A DNA stretch of 61,464 nt from Actinomycetota bacterium. GTDB lineage: Bacteria > Actinomycetota > Actinomycetes > Nanopelagicales > Nanopelagicaceae. The notes under the pieces were generated by a model, which was not told where the DNA came from, ran no database searches, and saw nothing but the letters and a program-made list of their open reading frames with translations. Location of the stretch: positions 1 through 61,464 of the forward strand of contig RGSB01000003.1 of assembly GCA_010032875.1 (NCBI GenBank), given 5' to 3'. Numbering within the stretch: the first letter of the stretch is position 1; each line of letters opens with the position of its first letter. Shown piece by piece: positions 19,830 to 29,552 of the stretch. A program made the translations under genes and the position numbers.

Positions 19830-20614
19830 GAGGCAATCCCCCAGCGAATGCGAGCTTCTTTGAGTATTGGCGGCTGAAAAATATTTTCAGGCAATAACTT
19901 CAGTGTTGTGCGAGTTGCTACAAGTGCCGCATTTGTTACTACATCATGTCCTGGCAAAGTTGGAATTGCATAGAGTTTGCGGGCCCATTGTGGAAGTGCT
20001 GCAGTTGCAAGTGCGCTCAGTGATGCCCATGCTGGAGCAGCTGGTGTTGCAAATCGAATTGCCGTCGGCATTGGTGGCACAGCTAGAAAAAGTGCTGCGC
20101 GCTTTGCGTCATCGCTTGCATGTAATTCAGGAGCAATGTTTTCAAAATATAAAACAAGTTCTTGCATATTTTTAGGAACAGAATCAGTCTTAATGCCAAC
20201 TAATTCAGCAAATGTGACCATCTCAAGTACATACTGATCCAAGTCTTGTGGGCTTAAAGCTAAACCTGAGCGAAGTGCAACATCAACAAATGAGTCGACA
20301 AGGGCCATGTGTACCCAGAGAAGCAGATGTGGATCATCTAATCCTAATTTGGTGTGAACTGAACGAACTCGCGCTGCAAGTGCCTCTGCATCTTTGCGTG
20401 GAGCAAAACTTAAAGTTGAAACATAATCGCCTGTTCGTTGCAATCTTCCCCAAGCATCTTCACGAAAATTTGAGTTCTTAGCGACGCCATCCATCGCGAC
20501 AGGATGAAGTGCTTGTTGCAAAAGTGCTCTGATTCCGCCAACAACCATCGATGGATCACTATGAACTTTCCAGACAACACTTTCTGGAGAATAAAGACCA
20601 AGATCTGGGGTCAT
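19826..20614 (-). CDS. MpaB-like / DUF2236 oxygenase family protein
   Basis: A 262-residue, mostly helical protein of the DUF2236 family (related to fungal MpaB and latex-clearing protein). The characteristic start VVWKVHSDPSMVVGGIRALLQQALHPVAM and the later LLLWVHMALVDSFVDVA contain the conserved histidines that may bind haem in this family. The substrate is unknown. It is in an operon with 4-nt overlaps on both sides. Confidence 0.85.
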   Translation of the reverse strand: MTPDLGLYSPESVVWKVHSDPSMVVGGIRALLQQALHPVAMDGVAKNSNFREDAWGRLQRTGDYVSTLSFAPRKDAEALAARVRSVHTKLGLDDPHLLLWVHMALVDSFVDVALRSGLALSPQDLDQYVLEMVTFAELVGIKTDSVPKNMQELVLYFENIAPELHASDDAKRAALFLAVPPMPTAIRFATPAAPAWASLSALATAALPQWARKLYAIPTLPGHDVVTNAALVATRTTLKLLPENIFQPPILKEARIRWGIAS

Positions 20615-21228
20615 GCAGAAGTGAATGCCTTTATCGCATCGGCAATCATTTGAATTGCAATAGCTGCTAGTAACAGACCTGCAATGCTTGCAACGAGATT
20701 TACACCTGTATCTTTAATTACTTTCAAAATTGTTGTAGAAGCCATCAAAGTGATTGCAATCGCAAGGTGTACAGCTATTACTGCAATAGCTAAGCCAATT
20801 CCCTGACCGATATTTTCGATTTTCTGAACATAGATCATAGTTGCAACTATCGCTCCCGGACCTGCGAGCAAAGGAGTGCCAAGTGGAACCAGTGCGATGT
20901 TATTTGACTTCTTATTCTCAGATCCCGGACGTCCACCCATCAATAATTCAAGTGAAACGATTAGCAATAAAAGTCCACCAGCGGCTTGTAAGGATTCCAG
21001 TGAAATATTTAAATAAGAAAGGACCAATCGACCAAAGAGTGCAAAAGATGTTATAACAACTAGTGAAACTGCGGCGGCTTGCCAAGCAAGTCTCCGCCGA
21101 GTTGCAGGTGACTTATCTGAAACTAGTCCAAGAAAAATAGGCGTTGCACCAGGTGGATCCATGATGACAAATAAAGTAACGAATGCTTGCAGCGCAAAAG
21201 TTATGGCAGTTACTTCACCAAGATTCAT
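20611..21228 (-). CDS. MarC-family integral membrane protein
   Basis: A 205-residue membrane protein with about six hydrophobic segments (near residues 8-28, 45-63, 71-90, 112-128, 143-163, 182-202). The family motifs LFVIMDPPGATPIFLGL and PLLAGPGAIVATM are clear. Members are widespread but without an agreed function; the old link to multiple antibiotic resistance is not supported. The start overlaps the PHP gene by 4 nt. Confidence 0.9.
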   Translation of the reverse strand: MNLGEVTAITFALQAFVTLFVIMDPPGATPIFLGLVSDKSPATRRRLAWQAAAVSLVVITSFALFGRLVLSYLNISLESLQAAGGLLLLIVSLELLMGGRPGSENKKSNNIALVPLGTPLLAGPGAIVATMIYVQKIENIGQGIGLAIAVIAVHLAIAITLMASTTILKVIKDTGVNLVASIAGLLLAAIAIQMIADAIKAFTSA

Positions 21229-22070
21229 AATTGAATCACCCTTCGCTGATTAGCCTCTGACTCAAGGCGCTCCCATTCTGCCTGATTCGTATGGTTTTCG
21301 CCTAATGAATTCAGTTTTCCTGTGCCGTGGTAATCACTAGCACCCGTTATGACTAGATCTAATTCGCGAGCAATACTTGCCAACAAGTTACGTTCTTCAT
21401 TGTTATGGTCACGATGATTAACTTCTATGCCATTTAGTCCTGCATTTTTTAATGGCAAAAAATCTTGCGCCGAAAGTACTTGTCCCCGATGAGATGCGAA
21501 CGGATGTGCAATAACTGCAACTCCCCCTGCGGCTCGAATCATTGATATTGCTTCTTCTGGTGTTGGAGCCATGTGAGCTACGTAGTATGGAGAATTGTTA
21601 TGAAGTAAATCTGAAAATGCCTCATCTCGAGAAGATACGACACCATTTTTTACAAGCGCATCGGCAATATGTGGTCTTCCAAGCGTTGCCCCGGTTGGCT
21701 TAACAGATTCGACATCTTCCATCGAAATTTTTATCCCACTTGCGTTGAGTAACTCAATCATTTTGTGCGCACGAGGAATGCGGCCATCTCGCGTATTTTC
21801 TAGCATGTTTTGCATCGCTAGATTTTTGCCATCAAAGAGTAACCCCAGCATATGGACGCTAATTCCATCATTTGTTAAACATGAAATCTCTGCACCTAAC
21901 ACAAGTGATAAGTTTGAGCGCAATGCATCTTGTGCATTTTGCCATCCAGATGTTGTGTCGTGATCTGTAATTGCTAAGACTGATATGCCTTCGGCTAAAG
22001 CTTTGTTTACAAGTTGAATAGGAGTATCTGTTCCGTCGCTGCAATTTGTATGAGTATGTAAATCAATCAT
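21225..22070 (-). CDS. PHP-domain phosphoesterase
   Basis: A 281-residue metal-dependent phosphoesterase, related to the PHP domain of histidinol phosphatase and to bacterial 3',5'-nucleotide bisphosphate phosphatase (RnmA/YciV-like). Metal motifs are DLHTHTNCSDG at the N-terminus, ITDHDTTSGW, GAEISC and the C-terminal GASDYHG. It is in an operon with MarC and EamA genes (4-nt overlaps). A role in nucleotide or small-RNA turnover is plausible but inferred. Confidence 0.88.
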   Translation of the reverse strand: MIDLHTHTNCSDGTDTPIQLVNKALAEGISVLAITDHDTTSGWQNAQDALRSNLSLVLGAEISCLTNDGISVHMLGLLFDGKNLAMQNMLENTRDGRIPRAHKMIELLNASGIKISMEDVESVKPTGATLGRPHIADALVKNGVVSSRDEAFSDLLHNNSPYYVAHMAPTPEEAISMIRAAGGVAVIAHPFASHRGQVLSAQDFLPLKNAGLNGIEVNHRDHNNEERNLLASIARELDLVITGASDYHGTGKLNSLGENHTNQAEWERLESEANQRRVIQL

Positions 22071-22972
22071 GGTGCGAGTTCGCCTTGTGGAGTTCGCGTC
22101 CGTAGAACAACCAGCGCACAGCCCGTAAGAATTAAAATTATGCCTGGCAAAATTCCAATTGGAGGTCGCTGATCAAGCCACCAAATTGCAAGAACTGAGC
22201 TCACGGGGACTTCAAAGAAAATAATTAGAGATACGACGGCAGGTGAAACTCGCTTAAGTGCCGAGTTAAACATCGTGTGGCCAAGGATTTGAGCACCCAC
22301 AATTAATCCCAACACAATCCACCACTGATTTGCCGTGAAATTCCAAAAATTAAATCCGCCCAGGACAACGAATGGAATAGCAGTAATTGCACATACAAAA
22401 TAACAAATAGTTGTGTATGAGGTTGTCTCTAAGGTTTTTTGCGCTTTCGAACCTGCCATCATGTACATGGCAGCAAGCGCAGCAGAAATAATCGCTGCTA
22501 AATCTCCCATAAAGGCTCTCAATGAAATTGTTAGATCAACTCCTGAGATGAGAATTACTCCTGAAAAACTTACAACCATTCCAAGCCAGGCTCGAGAAGG
22601 TATGTGCCCTCCAGTTATTCTCACGAATAAGGCTGCAAAAATTGGTTGCAGCGCAACAAGCGCGGTGCCTGCAGCAACAGTTGTGAGCCGCATTGCTAAG
22701 AAAAATCCTATGAAATGTATGGACAAAATAATTCCTGCGAGAACTGCCCAGCCCATACCCTCACGATTTTTTCGATGACGCCATGCAAATGGGGCGGTGA
22801 CAATTGCTCCACCAAGATTTCGCCAGAAAATTAGTGTTGGAATCGGCATTGCACTCATTGCAATAAGCGGACCAGATGTACCGATTCCGAGAATTCCAAT
22901 GCCGAGACGAATTAAATCGCTCTTTCCTGGCATAGCCGTATGACTATGTATGAGTGATTTATCCGCAGACAT
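22067..22972 (-). CDS. EamA/DMT-family transporter
   Basis: A 301-residue metabolite exporter of the drug/metabolite transporter superfamily with about ten membrane helices in two EamA repeats (the first near residues 18-150, the second near 160-292, ending in LPGIILILTGCALVVL). The substrate is unknown. First gene of the five-gene minus operon. The ATG lies 6 nt below a TACTTT box, a leaderless pattern, divergent from the MgtE/CBS gene. Confidence 0.88.
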   Translation of the reverse strand: MSADKSLIHSHTAMPGKSDLIRLGIGILGIGTSGPLIAMSAMPIPTLIFWRNLGGAIVTAPFAWRHRKNREGMGWAVLAGIILSIHFIGFFLAMRLTTVAAGTALVALQPIFAALFVRITGGHIPSRAWLGMVVSFSGVILISGVDLTISLRAFMGDLAAIISAALAAMYMMAGSKAQKTLETTSYTTICYFVCAITAIPFVVLGGFNFWNFTANQWWIVLGLIVGAQILGHTMFNSALKRVSPAVVSLIIFFEVPVSSVLAIWWLDQRPPIGILPGIILILTGCALVVLRTRTPQGELAP

Positions 22973-22978
22973 AGGGCA

Positions 22979-23043
22979 AAAGTATCTTTTCCGCGCAATT
23001 TAAGCGAAAGCATGGGGGTGTATTGAGACGTTACCCTTATCCC
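22979..23043. promoter_or_regulatory. Divergent leaderless promoters, EamA / MgtE-CBS
   Basis: On the minus strand TACTTT (22984-22979) is followed after TGCCCT by the ATG of the EamA gene. On the plus strand TACCCT stands 6 nt above the ATG at 23044. The two promoters share this 71-nt spacer. Confidence 0.55.
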
Positions 23044-24351
23044 ATGAGCGGAAACTTGATTAATCGAGTATTTCTCGCCCGTCTTGCAGGTACCGCGGTC
23101 TTTGATCCAAATGGTGATCCTGTAGGAAAGGTGCGAGATGCACTCGCGACCCTTCGTGCAAATAATCAACCACCAAGAATTTTGGGACTTATCGTTGAAG
23201 TACCGCTTCGTCGTCGTGTCTTTGTACCAATTACACGTGTTAATTCAATTGAAAGCGGAGCGGTTGTAATTACTGGTTTGTTAAACATGCGTCGATTTGA
23301 ATCGCGGACCGGTGAAGTACTTGTGCTTGGTGAAATGCTTGACCGCTCTATTTCGCTAGTCGAAACAGGGGAAAAAGTTGTTGTTGAAGATATGGGCATG
23401 GAGCAAAATCGAAGTGGCGATTGGTTAATTACTCGCGTTCACATTATGCGACGTGGAACTGGACTTCGCCGCAAAGGAGCAACATCAACTGTTCTCTGGG
23501 AAGAGATAACTGGTTTTTCAACTTCAGAACATAATCAAGGTGTTGCAAATTTACTCTCAACTTTAAGCACACTTCGTGCAGCCGACTTAGCTTCGGTTAT
23601 GCATGATCTTGCTCCAAAGCGTCGTGTTGAAGTCGCTCGAGCACTCAATGACGAACGACTCGCTGATGTACTTGAAGAGATGGATGAAGCCGAGCGCGTT
23701 GAATTGTTAGCAGAATTAGAAGGCGAACGAGCAGCAGATGTACTTGGTGAAATGGATCCTGATGATGCTGCCGACTTATTACGCGAAGTTGGACAAGAAA
23801 GAGCGCAAGCGCTTCTTGAATTAATGGAGCCAGAAGATGCAGAAGATGTTCGCCGATTGATGAATTACGAAGATTACACAGCCGGTGGCATGATGACGAC
23901 AGAACCAATCGTGATGACTGCAGATAACACTGTTGCTGAAGCACTTGCTGCAGTTCGCCAAAGTGAGATTTCTCCGGCACTTGCATCCCAAGTTTTTATC
24001 TGCCGCGCACCACTTGAAACTCCTACCGGACGATTTATTGGAATTGCTCACTATCAACGTTTACTTCGCGAAGCTCCATCTACCTTACTGGGATCGATGG
24101 TTGATACAGATACTCAAGGATTAAATCCTCAAGCATCTTTGAATGAAGTTTCGTCATACTTAGCTAGCTATAACTTGCTATCTGTCCCCGTAATTGACGC
24201 GAATGAACGACTATTAGGCGCTGTCACGGTCGATGACGTACTCGACCACTTGTTGCCAGAAAACTGGCGACACGATCATCGAGATATTTCAAAGACTGCC
24301 GGGGTTCTAGAACAGCAAGAACTATTAGATACACAAGAAAGCGAGGGTTAA
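23044..24351 (+). CDS. Soluble MgtE N-domain / CBS protein
   Basis: A 435-residue protein with a PRC-barrel-like N-terminal part (residues 1-160), a superhelical MgtE N-terminal domain built of short acidic repeats (LADVLEEMDEAERVELLAEL, ADVLGEMDPDDAADLLREV) at about 170-285, and a CBS pair (about 290-415). The membrane channel of true MgtE magnesium transporters is absent, so it is more likely a magnesium or nucleotide sensor. The neighbouring DUF1003 and Mrp genes keep it company in mycobacteria too. The start is ATG 6 nt after TACCCT rather than the upstream TTG. Confidence 0.85.
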   Translation: MSGNLINRVFLARLAGTAVFDPNGDPVGKVRDALATLRANNQPPRILGLIVEVPLRRRVFVPITRVNSIESGAVVITGLLNMRRFESRTGEVLVLGEMLDRSISLVETGEKVVVEDMGMEQNRSGDWLITRVHIMRRGTGLRRKGATSTVLWEEITGFSTSEHNQGVANLLSTLSTLRAADLASVMHDLAPKRRVEVARALNDERLADVLEEMDEAERVELLAELEGERAADVLGEMDPDDAADLLREVGQERAQALLELMEPEDAEDVRRLMNYEDYTAGGMMTTEPIVMTADNTVAEALAAVRQSEISPALASQVFICRAPLETPTGRFIGIAHYQRLLREAPSTLLGSMVDTDTQGLNPQASLNEVSSYLASYNLLSVPVIDANERLLGAVTVDDVLDHLLPENWRHDHRDISKTAGVLEQQELLDTQESEG

Positions 24352-24352
24352 C

Positions 24353-24853
24353 ATGGCACGCAATAATGGTTTAGATACTCCTCGCGAAACTCGTCGCTCA
24401 CTACGCCCAAATTTCGATCCAGAAGCATTTGGACGTTTATCGGAACGCTTTGCACGTTTCCTAGGAACAGCTGGCTTCTTGGTTTACATGACAGTTTTTG
24501 TTCTCAGTTGGGTACTTTGGAATGCATTCGCACCCGTAGATCTTCGATTTGATGATTACCCATTTATTTTTCTGACGCTTATTTTGTCTTTGCAAGCTTC
24601 TTACGCTGCGCCACTAATTCTGCTTGCGCAAAATCGCCAAGCTGACCGCGATCGTATTCAAGTGAGTGAAGATCGTGCTCGTAATGAACGCTCTATTGCC
24701 GATACCGAATACTTAACTCGTGAATTAGCGAGCCTTCGAAATGCTCTGGGTGAAGTAGCAACACGTGATTTCTTACGTAACGAACTTAGGGACATGCTTG
24801 AGGAGGTTCTTGTTGAGTTACGTGGAAAGTCCAAGCCTGACGCCGAGAAGTGA
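24353..24853 (+). CDS. DUF1003 membrane protein
   Basis: A 166-residue protein with two membrane helices (near residues 38-56 and 68-88) around the family sequence WNAFAPVDLRFDDYPFIFLTLILS, then a charged C-terminal helix. It starts 1 nt after the MgtE/CBS stop with GAGGG above. Its last 36 nt overlap the convergent mrp gene. Function unknown. Confidence 0.9.
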   Translation: MARNNGLDTPRETRRSLRPNFDPEAFGRLSERFARFLGTAGFLVYMTVFVLSWVLWNAFAPVDLRFDDYPFIFLTLILSLQASYAAPLILLAQNRQADRDRIQVSEDRARNERSIADTEYLTRELASLRNALGEVATRDFLRNELRDMLEEVLVELRGKSKPDAEK

Positions 24854-25939
24854 TTTCTTTCTCACAACTAACTGATCAACAATTGCGTTAACTGATTGAG
24901 CAGCTGCACTATCTGGGAATTGAACGACGACAGGTGCGCCATTATCTCCACCAGTACGTAAATCTGGGCTAAACGGAATTTTTCCGAGTAGTGGTACATC
25001 AATGCCTGCTAATTCTGAAAGTCGCCTTGCTGTCTCTTCACCACCACCAGAACCAAATAAAGAAATTAATTCGTTGCAGTGTGGGCAAGGAAAATCTGAC
25101 ATGTTTTCGATAACGCCGACTAGATGCTGCCTTATTTGATGGGCAATGCGTCCCGCTCTTTCGGCAACTTCTGCTGCAGCAACTTGCGGTGTCGTCACAA
25201 CAAGTATTTCTGATGCAGGAATAAGTTGTCCCAACGATATTGCTAGATCGCCAGTTCCTGGCGGCAAGTCAATGAGTAACAAATCCAAATCGCCCCAATA
25301 CGCATCTGAAAGCAACTGCTCTAAAACTTTATGTAGCAACGGGCCTCGGTAAGCCACTGCATCTGATCGTTCGGGCTTGAACATCTCCATGGAAACAACT
25401 TTTACTCCGTAAGACTCAAGTGGAATAAACATCTGGTCGATTGCTGTTGGTCGTTGCCCGATTAAACCCATTAAACGTGGAACAGAGTGACCGTACACAT
25501 CTGCATCCAAAATTCCTACACGTAATCCCTTTTGGGCAGCAGCTACAGCTAAATTAACTGTGAGGGAAGATTTTCCAACTCCACCTTTACCTGATGCGAT
25601 TCCGATGACTCGAGTAAGTGACTCTGGTTGGGCGAATGGAATTATTTTTTCTCGACCATTTCGTAATAATGATTTCAATGTGCCGCGCTGCTCTTCGTTC
25701 ATCACACCGAAAGAAATTTCAACTGATGTAATAGTTTCTACAGCCATCACCGCTTTTGTGATGTCTGTGCGCAAGCGATCTTGCATAGGACAACCAGAAA
25801 TTGTGAGCAAAATCTTTAAACGTGCGACTCCACTTTCTGCCTGTACGGATTCAACCATTCCTAAATCTGGAAGCGGACGATGAATCTCAGGGTCTTCTAC
25901 CGTCGCTAGCGCCGCGTGAATCGATTCGATAACGGTCAT
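24818..25939 (-). CDS. mrp: Mrp/ApbC iron-sulfur carrier ATPase
   Basis: P-loop ATPase that holds and transfers 4Fe-4S clusters to target proteins. The 373 residues comprise an N-terminal MIP18/SufT-like domain (about 1-95) with CPMQD, then the ATPase domain with the deviant Walker A SGKGGVGKSS (about 113-122), DADVYGHS and DLPPGTGD. The cluster-binding CPHC pair lies near residue 281. Its ATG overlaps the tatB stop by 4 nt. Confidence 0.95.
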   Translation of the reverse strand: MTVIESIHAALATVEDPEIHRPLPDLGMVESVQAESGVARLKILLTISGCPMQDRLRTDITKAVMAVETITSVEISFGVMNEEQRGTLKSLLRNGREKIIPFAQPESLTRVIGIASGKGGVGKSSLTVNLAVAAAQKGLRVGILDADVYGHSVPRLMGLIGQRPTAIDQMFIPLESYGVKVVSMEMFKPERSDAVAYRGPLLHKVLEQLLSDAYWGDLDLLLIDLPPGTGDLAISLGQLIPASEILVVTTPQVAAAEVAERAGRIAHQIRQHLVGVIENMSDFPCPHCNELISLFGSGGGEETARRLSELAGIDVPLLGKIPFSPDLRTGGDNGAPVVVQFPDSAAAQSVNAIVDQLVVRKKSLLGVRLGLST

Positions 25940-26235
25940 AGTAAATCCGGATCAATCTTTGGTTGAGGAGCATTTCGAGGTTTCTCATCATCAAGAGCGC
26001 CAGCAAGTTGTTTCTTGATGAATGTTTTTGGGTTCAAATCAGATGGTTGTAAATCTTCAAACCCTGGCCCAAGATTTTCGCGAAGCTCAGTTGTTGCCGT
26101 GTTGGCCATATTCTTAACCTTCTTAAGAAACTTTGCAGCATCTGAAGAAAACTTTGGCAATCGCTCTGGTCCAACAAAAAATATTGCAAGGATTGCTAAG
26201 CCAATGAATTCACCTGGACCAATACCGAAAATCAT
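25936..26235 (-). CDS. tatB: Sec-independent protein translocase TatB
   Basis: Subunit of the twin-arginine translocase. 99 residues: one N-terminal membrane helix (GEFIGLAILAIFFVGPERLP), the Gly-Pro hinge and an amphipathic helix KFLKKVKNMA, then a charged tail. It lies between htrA and mrp, the usual actinobacterial position for tatB, which favours TatB over TatA. Confidence 0.92.
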   Translation of the reverse strand: MIFGIGPGEFIGLAILAIFFVGPERLPKFSSDAAKFLKKVKNMANTATTELRENLGPGFEDLQPSDLNPKTFIKKQLAGALDDEKPRNAPQPKIDPDLL

Positions 26236-26261
26236 GTTTTAAGCCTAGTGCTTACCGTGAA

Positions 26262-27395
26262 TTAGTTCTTGCCGGCAACAAGAGTGATAGTTGTAGTCCG
26301 CGTACTGCTTCCACGCTTAAACTTAACTTCAACTCGGTCGCCAATATTTTTAGCTCGAATAGCCACTATAAGTTCATCGGGAGTGTTGATTGCTTTCCCA
26401 GCAAATTCAATAATCAAATCACCAGGTTTGATTCCCGCTTTTTGTGCAGGACCACCAGGAAGGATTGCTCCATCAGCTGTAGTTATTTTGGCACCAGGAC
26501 CTGCAAAACTCATATCAATAGAAACACCAATTACTGGATACGACGCCTTTCCAGTTGTAATTAATTGGTTGGCTGTCTTTCTTGCTTGATTAATTGGAAT
26601 TGCAAAACCTAAACCAATTGAACCTGCTTGAGAATTTGAAGATCCGCTAAGGGTTGCAATGGCAGAGTTCACTCCTATGACTGCACCTGTTGTGTTGATG
26701 AGTGGTCCACCTGAATTACCAGGATTAATTGCCGCATCTGTCTGTAACGCATTAATGAATGAGCTTTCACCTGCAGATCCACCTGCAGTTACGGCTCGAT
26801 CTTTAGCGCTAATAATTCCTAAAGTGACAGTTCCGGTTAATCCAAGTGGTGAACCGACAGCAATAACTGAATCCCCCACTGCAACTTTGTCACTGTCACC
26901 AAATTGAAGGGCAGGTAATCCAGTTGCAAGAATTTTAAGTACAGCTAAATCATAAGATGCATCTCGACCAACAATTGTGCTTTCAAACTCCTCACCATTA
27001 TTGAGAGTTACAATAATCTTGGCCTTTGCAAGTGCTGCTTCTTCAACAACGTGGTTATTTGTCAGAATAAAGCCAGAACTATCAATAATAAATCCAGAAC
27101 CTGAGCTTCCCGCTTCTGTCGTGATTGAAACAACTGACGGAAGCACTCGATTAGCTAATCCCGCTACTGAATCTGGTTTGCGCTCAACTGAATTTGAAGC
27201 AGTTACCAAATTAGCTTTCCCGCCAAAAAATCCACCGGATGCATTTACGCCCAGGGCTCCACCAACAATTCCGGCAATGATTGCCAAAATTACAACAGCG
27301 CCTGGTGTAACACCTCTGGTGGAGCGTGGAAAATCTTGAGAGTTCCACCATGGTGCATCAGTGTGCACTTTGGATTTACGGGAACGAAACTTCAT
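26262..27395 (-). CDS. htrA: HtrA/DegP-like serine protease
   Basis: Membrane-anchored quality-control protease, 377 residues. A cytoplasmic N-terminal stretch is followed by one membrane helix (about 32-52), the trypsin-like domain with triad His in NNHVVEEA, Asp in SYDLAVL and Ser in GNSGGPL (about residue 226), and a C-terminal PDZ domain (AGIKPGDLIIEFAGKAI). The N-terminal cytoplasmic sequence is short compared with mycobacterial HtrA. The neighbours are tatB and an O-methyltransferase, without the usual sigma/anti-sigma pair. Confidence 0.94.
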   Translation of the reverse strand: MKFRSRKSKVHTDAPWWNSQDFPRSTRGVTPGAVVILAIIAGIVGGALGVNASGGFFGGKANLVTASNSVERKPDSVAGLANRVLPSVVSITTEAGSSGSGFIIDSSGFILTNNHVVEEAALAKAKIIVTLNNGEEFESTIVGRDASYDLAVLKILATGLPALQFGDSDKVAVGDSVIAVGSPLGLTGTVTLGIISAKDRAVTAGGSAGESSFINALQTDAAINPGNSGGPLINTTGAVIGVNSAIATLSGSSNSQAGSIGLGFAIPINQARKTANQLITTGKASYPVIGVSIDMSFAGPGAKITTADGAILPGGPAQKAGIKPGDLIIEFAGKAINTPDELIVAIRAKNIGDRVEVKFKRGSSTRTTTITLVAGKN

Positions 27396-27408
27396 GGTGC
27401 CTATCTTG

Positions 27409-28038
27409 CTACAACTTAGTTGCGATTAACAAACCATCACCAACGGTGATGAGTGTGCTCACCCAAAGATCTGTGGCAGCTTTCACGGATTTACCTGCTT
27501 CACGCAGAGCAATTGTTTTTGGATCCCGTTGCGAAGGATCGCTCACTTTGCCACCGCCAAAAAATCCGTCAATAACCATCACTCCACCACTTCGCAATAT
27601 TCGATGCGCTTCATCAATCGTGTAAGTCAGATCTTCTGGATTGTGGCGCAGAACAACTAAGTCATATGCGCGGTCAGTTAATTTAGTCATCACATCCATA
27701 ATGGAATTTGTGATGAGTCGATAACGCGGTGGAGCTATGTCTGCATCTTGCATTGCAATTCGGGCAATACGAGAATGCTCAGTTTCATCATCAATTGAAG
27801 TAAGAGTTCCGCTTGAAATCATTCCACTTAAGATCCAGAGACTTCCGACTCCGGAACCAGTTCCGACTTCAACTACGGATTGTGCAGAAAGTTGATGCGC
27901 AAGTGCACGAAGGTATGCCCCAACTCCTGTCGTCGCATCATTAGCGCCAACTTCTACGCCGCGAGCACGAGCACGAATTTGAAATTCATCTTCAGTGATG
28001 AAATTTTCAGCATATGTGTGTGGATCTATTCTCATCAT
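27409..28038 (-). CDS. SAM-dependent O-methyltransferase
   Basis: Class I methyltransferase of the catechol-O-methyltransferase-like family, 209 residues. SAM motif I is VVEVGTGSGVGSLWI (about 59-73); SIDDETEH binds the ribose; VMVIDGFFGGGKV is late in the fold. It is homologous in position to the methyltransferase beside sigE in mycobacteria. The ATG at 28038 overlaps the pepA stop (ATGA); a second ATG follows immediately. The substrate is unknown. Confidence 0.88.
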   Translation of the reverse strand: MMRIDPHTYAENFITEDEFQIRARARGVEVGANDATTGVGAYLRALAHQLSAQSVVEVGTGSGVGSLWILSGMISSGTLTSIDDETEHSRIARIAMQDADIAPPRYRLITNSIMDVMTKLTDRAYDLVVLRHNPEDLTYTIDEAHRILRSGGVMVIDGFFGGGKVSDPSQRDPKTIALREAGKSVKAATDLWVSTLITVGDGLLIATKL

Positions 28039-29516
28039 AAACTCATAATCCAATCAATTAAGACTCGAACTCCGAAGCCTGTTCCACCTTTAGGAGATTC
28101 TCCTGCGTCGTTTTCGCTACGTGCAGTTCCGGCAACATCTAGATGAACCCATTTTCTTTGTCCTGTGAATTTCTCAAGAAATAACGCAGCAGTAACTGAT
28201 CCTGCAGAATAGTCGCCTTTATCTGCTGTGTGATTAAAATCTGCGATATCGCTATCAAGTGAATCTTGATACTCATCAATCAATGGCATTGGCCATAATC
28301 GATCACCGGAAGATTCACCGGCCGCAAAAAGTTGGGCCGCTAACTTTGAATCTCGCGTATACATGGCTCCGTATTGACGTCCAAGACCGAGAGTTGCCGA
28401 TCCAGTAAGCGTTGCAATATCCAGCAAATAATCTGGATCAAGTTTTGCGTCTGCATATGCCAAACCATCGGCTAGAACTAATCGACCTTCAGCATCGGTA
28501 TCTAGAACTTCTACAGTTGTTCCACCGTAATGCGTGATTACATCACTTGGTCTTTGAGATGTTCCAGAGAGTGCATTTTCAGCGCACATTAACAATGCCG
28601 TTACTTTCACACGTGGTTTCAAATCTGGCATCGCTCCAACAACGTTTAGAACTGCAGAAGCACCAGCCATGTCACTTTTCATAGCCATCATCAAGTCATA
28701 TGGGCGCTTCAGTGAAACACCACCGGTGTCAAAAGTGATTCCTTTACCGACTAAGACGACGTGGGGAGTTTTGTTTCCATTTAACTTAGGTGTGTAAGAA
28801 ATTTCAATGAATCTAGGACCTGGCTTGGGGGATGAATTACCAACAGCTCGTAACCCGCCAAATTGGGCAAGTTCTTTTCCAGCCAAGACTTTGATGGTCA
28901 ACTTGCCTTCCTTCGCAATCTTCTGCGCTTGTTGAGCCATCCACAGTGGGTTCTTAATATTTGATGGAGTGTGAACTAAATCGCGAGCGCGGCAGACAGC
29001 AGTCGCAATAACTGTTGCTTGATCAATAATCTTTTCATTTTTACAAAAGATATTAAATGTTGGTTGATCACTCTTTGCATCACTTTTTAGTGTCCAGGTA
29101 TACGAACCCAAAACCGTCGAAATTGCATGTGCTCGAAGATCATCTGGAGTGTTAGCCAAAAGAGTTGAAACCGTAATTTTTTTACCGCGCAATTTTCTGC
29201 CAAGACTTGCCGCAGCAAGTCGATGGGATTGAGTACTTTGATCACCAAGACCGATGACAAATACTCGATCTGATTTAGTTGCCTTTTGACTAATTGGAAT
29301 TTCAAGAATTTCACCTGGCTTGCCAGCGGGTTGGAAAAATGCAATTTCATCGAGAAGATCAACTTCAAAGTATTTCTCGATTGACGCAATAACATCTACG
29401 GCGCCAACTAATTCGTAACCTGCTTCTTCAGATTTAACAAAACCAACTGCTATTGCATCCGCACTGACTATGTCTTCAATGCGTGAAGAGATGCTATTGA
29501 GTTGGGCGTAAGGCAT
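28035..29516 (-). CDS. pepA: Leucyl aminopeptidase
   Basis: Cytosolic M17 aminopeptidase releasing N-terminal residues from peptides. 493 residues: an N-terminal regulatory domain (1-165), then the two-metal catalytic domain with the family sequences VGKGITFDTGGVSLK, MKSDMAGASA and DTDAEGRLVLADGLAY. The ATG is 7 nt below TAGCCT (leaderless pattern) in a 36-nt spacer that follows DUF3117. Confidence 0.96.
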   Translation of the reverse strand: MPYAQLNSISSRIEDIVSADAIAVGFVKSEEAGYELVGAVDVIASIEKYFEVDLLDEIAFFQPAGKPGEILEIPISQKATKSDRVFVIGLGDQSTQSHRLAAASLGRKLRGKKITVSTLLANTPDDLRAHAISTVLGSYTWTLKSDAKSDQPTFNIFCKNEKIIDQATVIATAVCRARDLVHTPSNIKNPLWMAQQAQKIAKEGKLTIKVLAGKELAQFGGLRAVGNSSPKPGPRFIEISYTPKLNGNKTPHVVLVGKGITFDTGGVSLKRPYDLMMAMKSDMAGASAVLNVVGAMPDLKPRVKVTALLMCAENALSGTSQRPSDVITHYGGTTVEVLDTDAEGRLVLADGLAYADAKLDPDYLLDIATLTGSATLGLGRQYGAMYTRDSKLAAQLFAAGESSGDRLWPMPLIDEYQDSLDSDIADFNHTADKGDYSAGSVTAALFLEKFTGQRKWVHLDVAGTARSENDAGESPKGGTGFGVRVLIDWIMSL

Positions 29517-29552
29517 AGCGCACAGGCTAACTAAAAAAAGATGAAATCCGCT

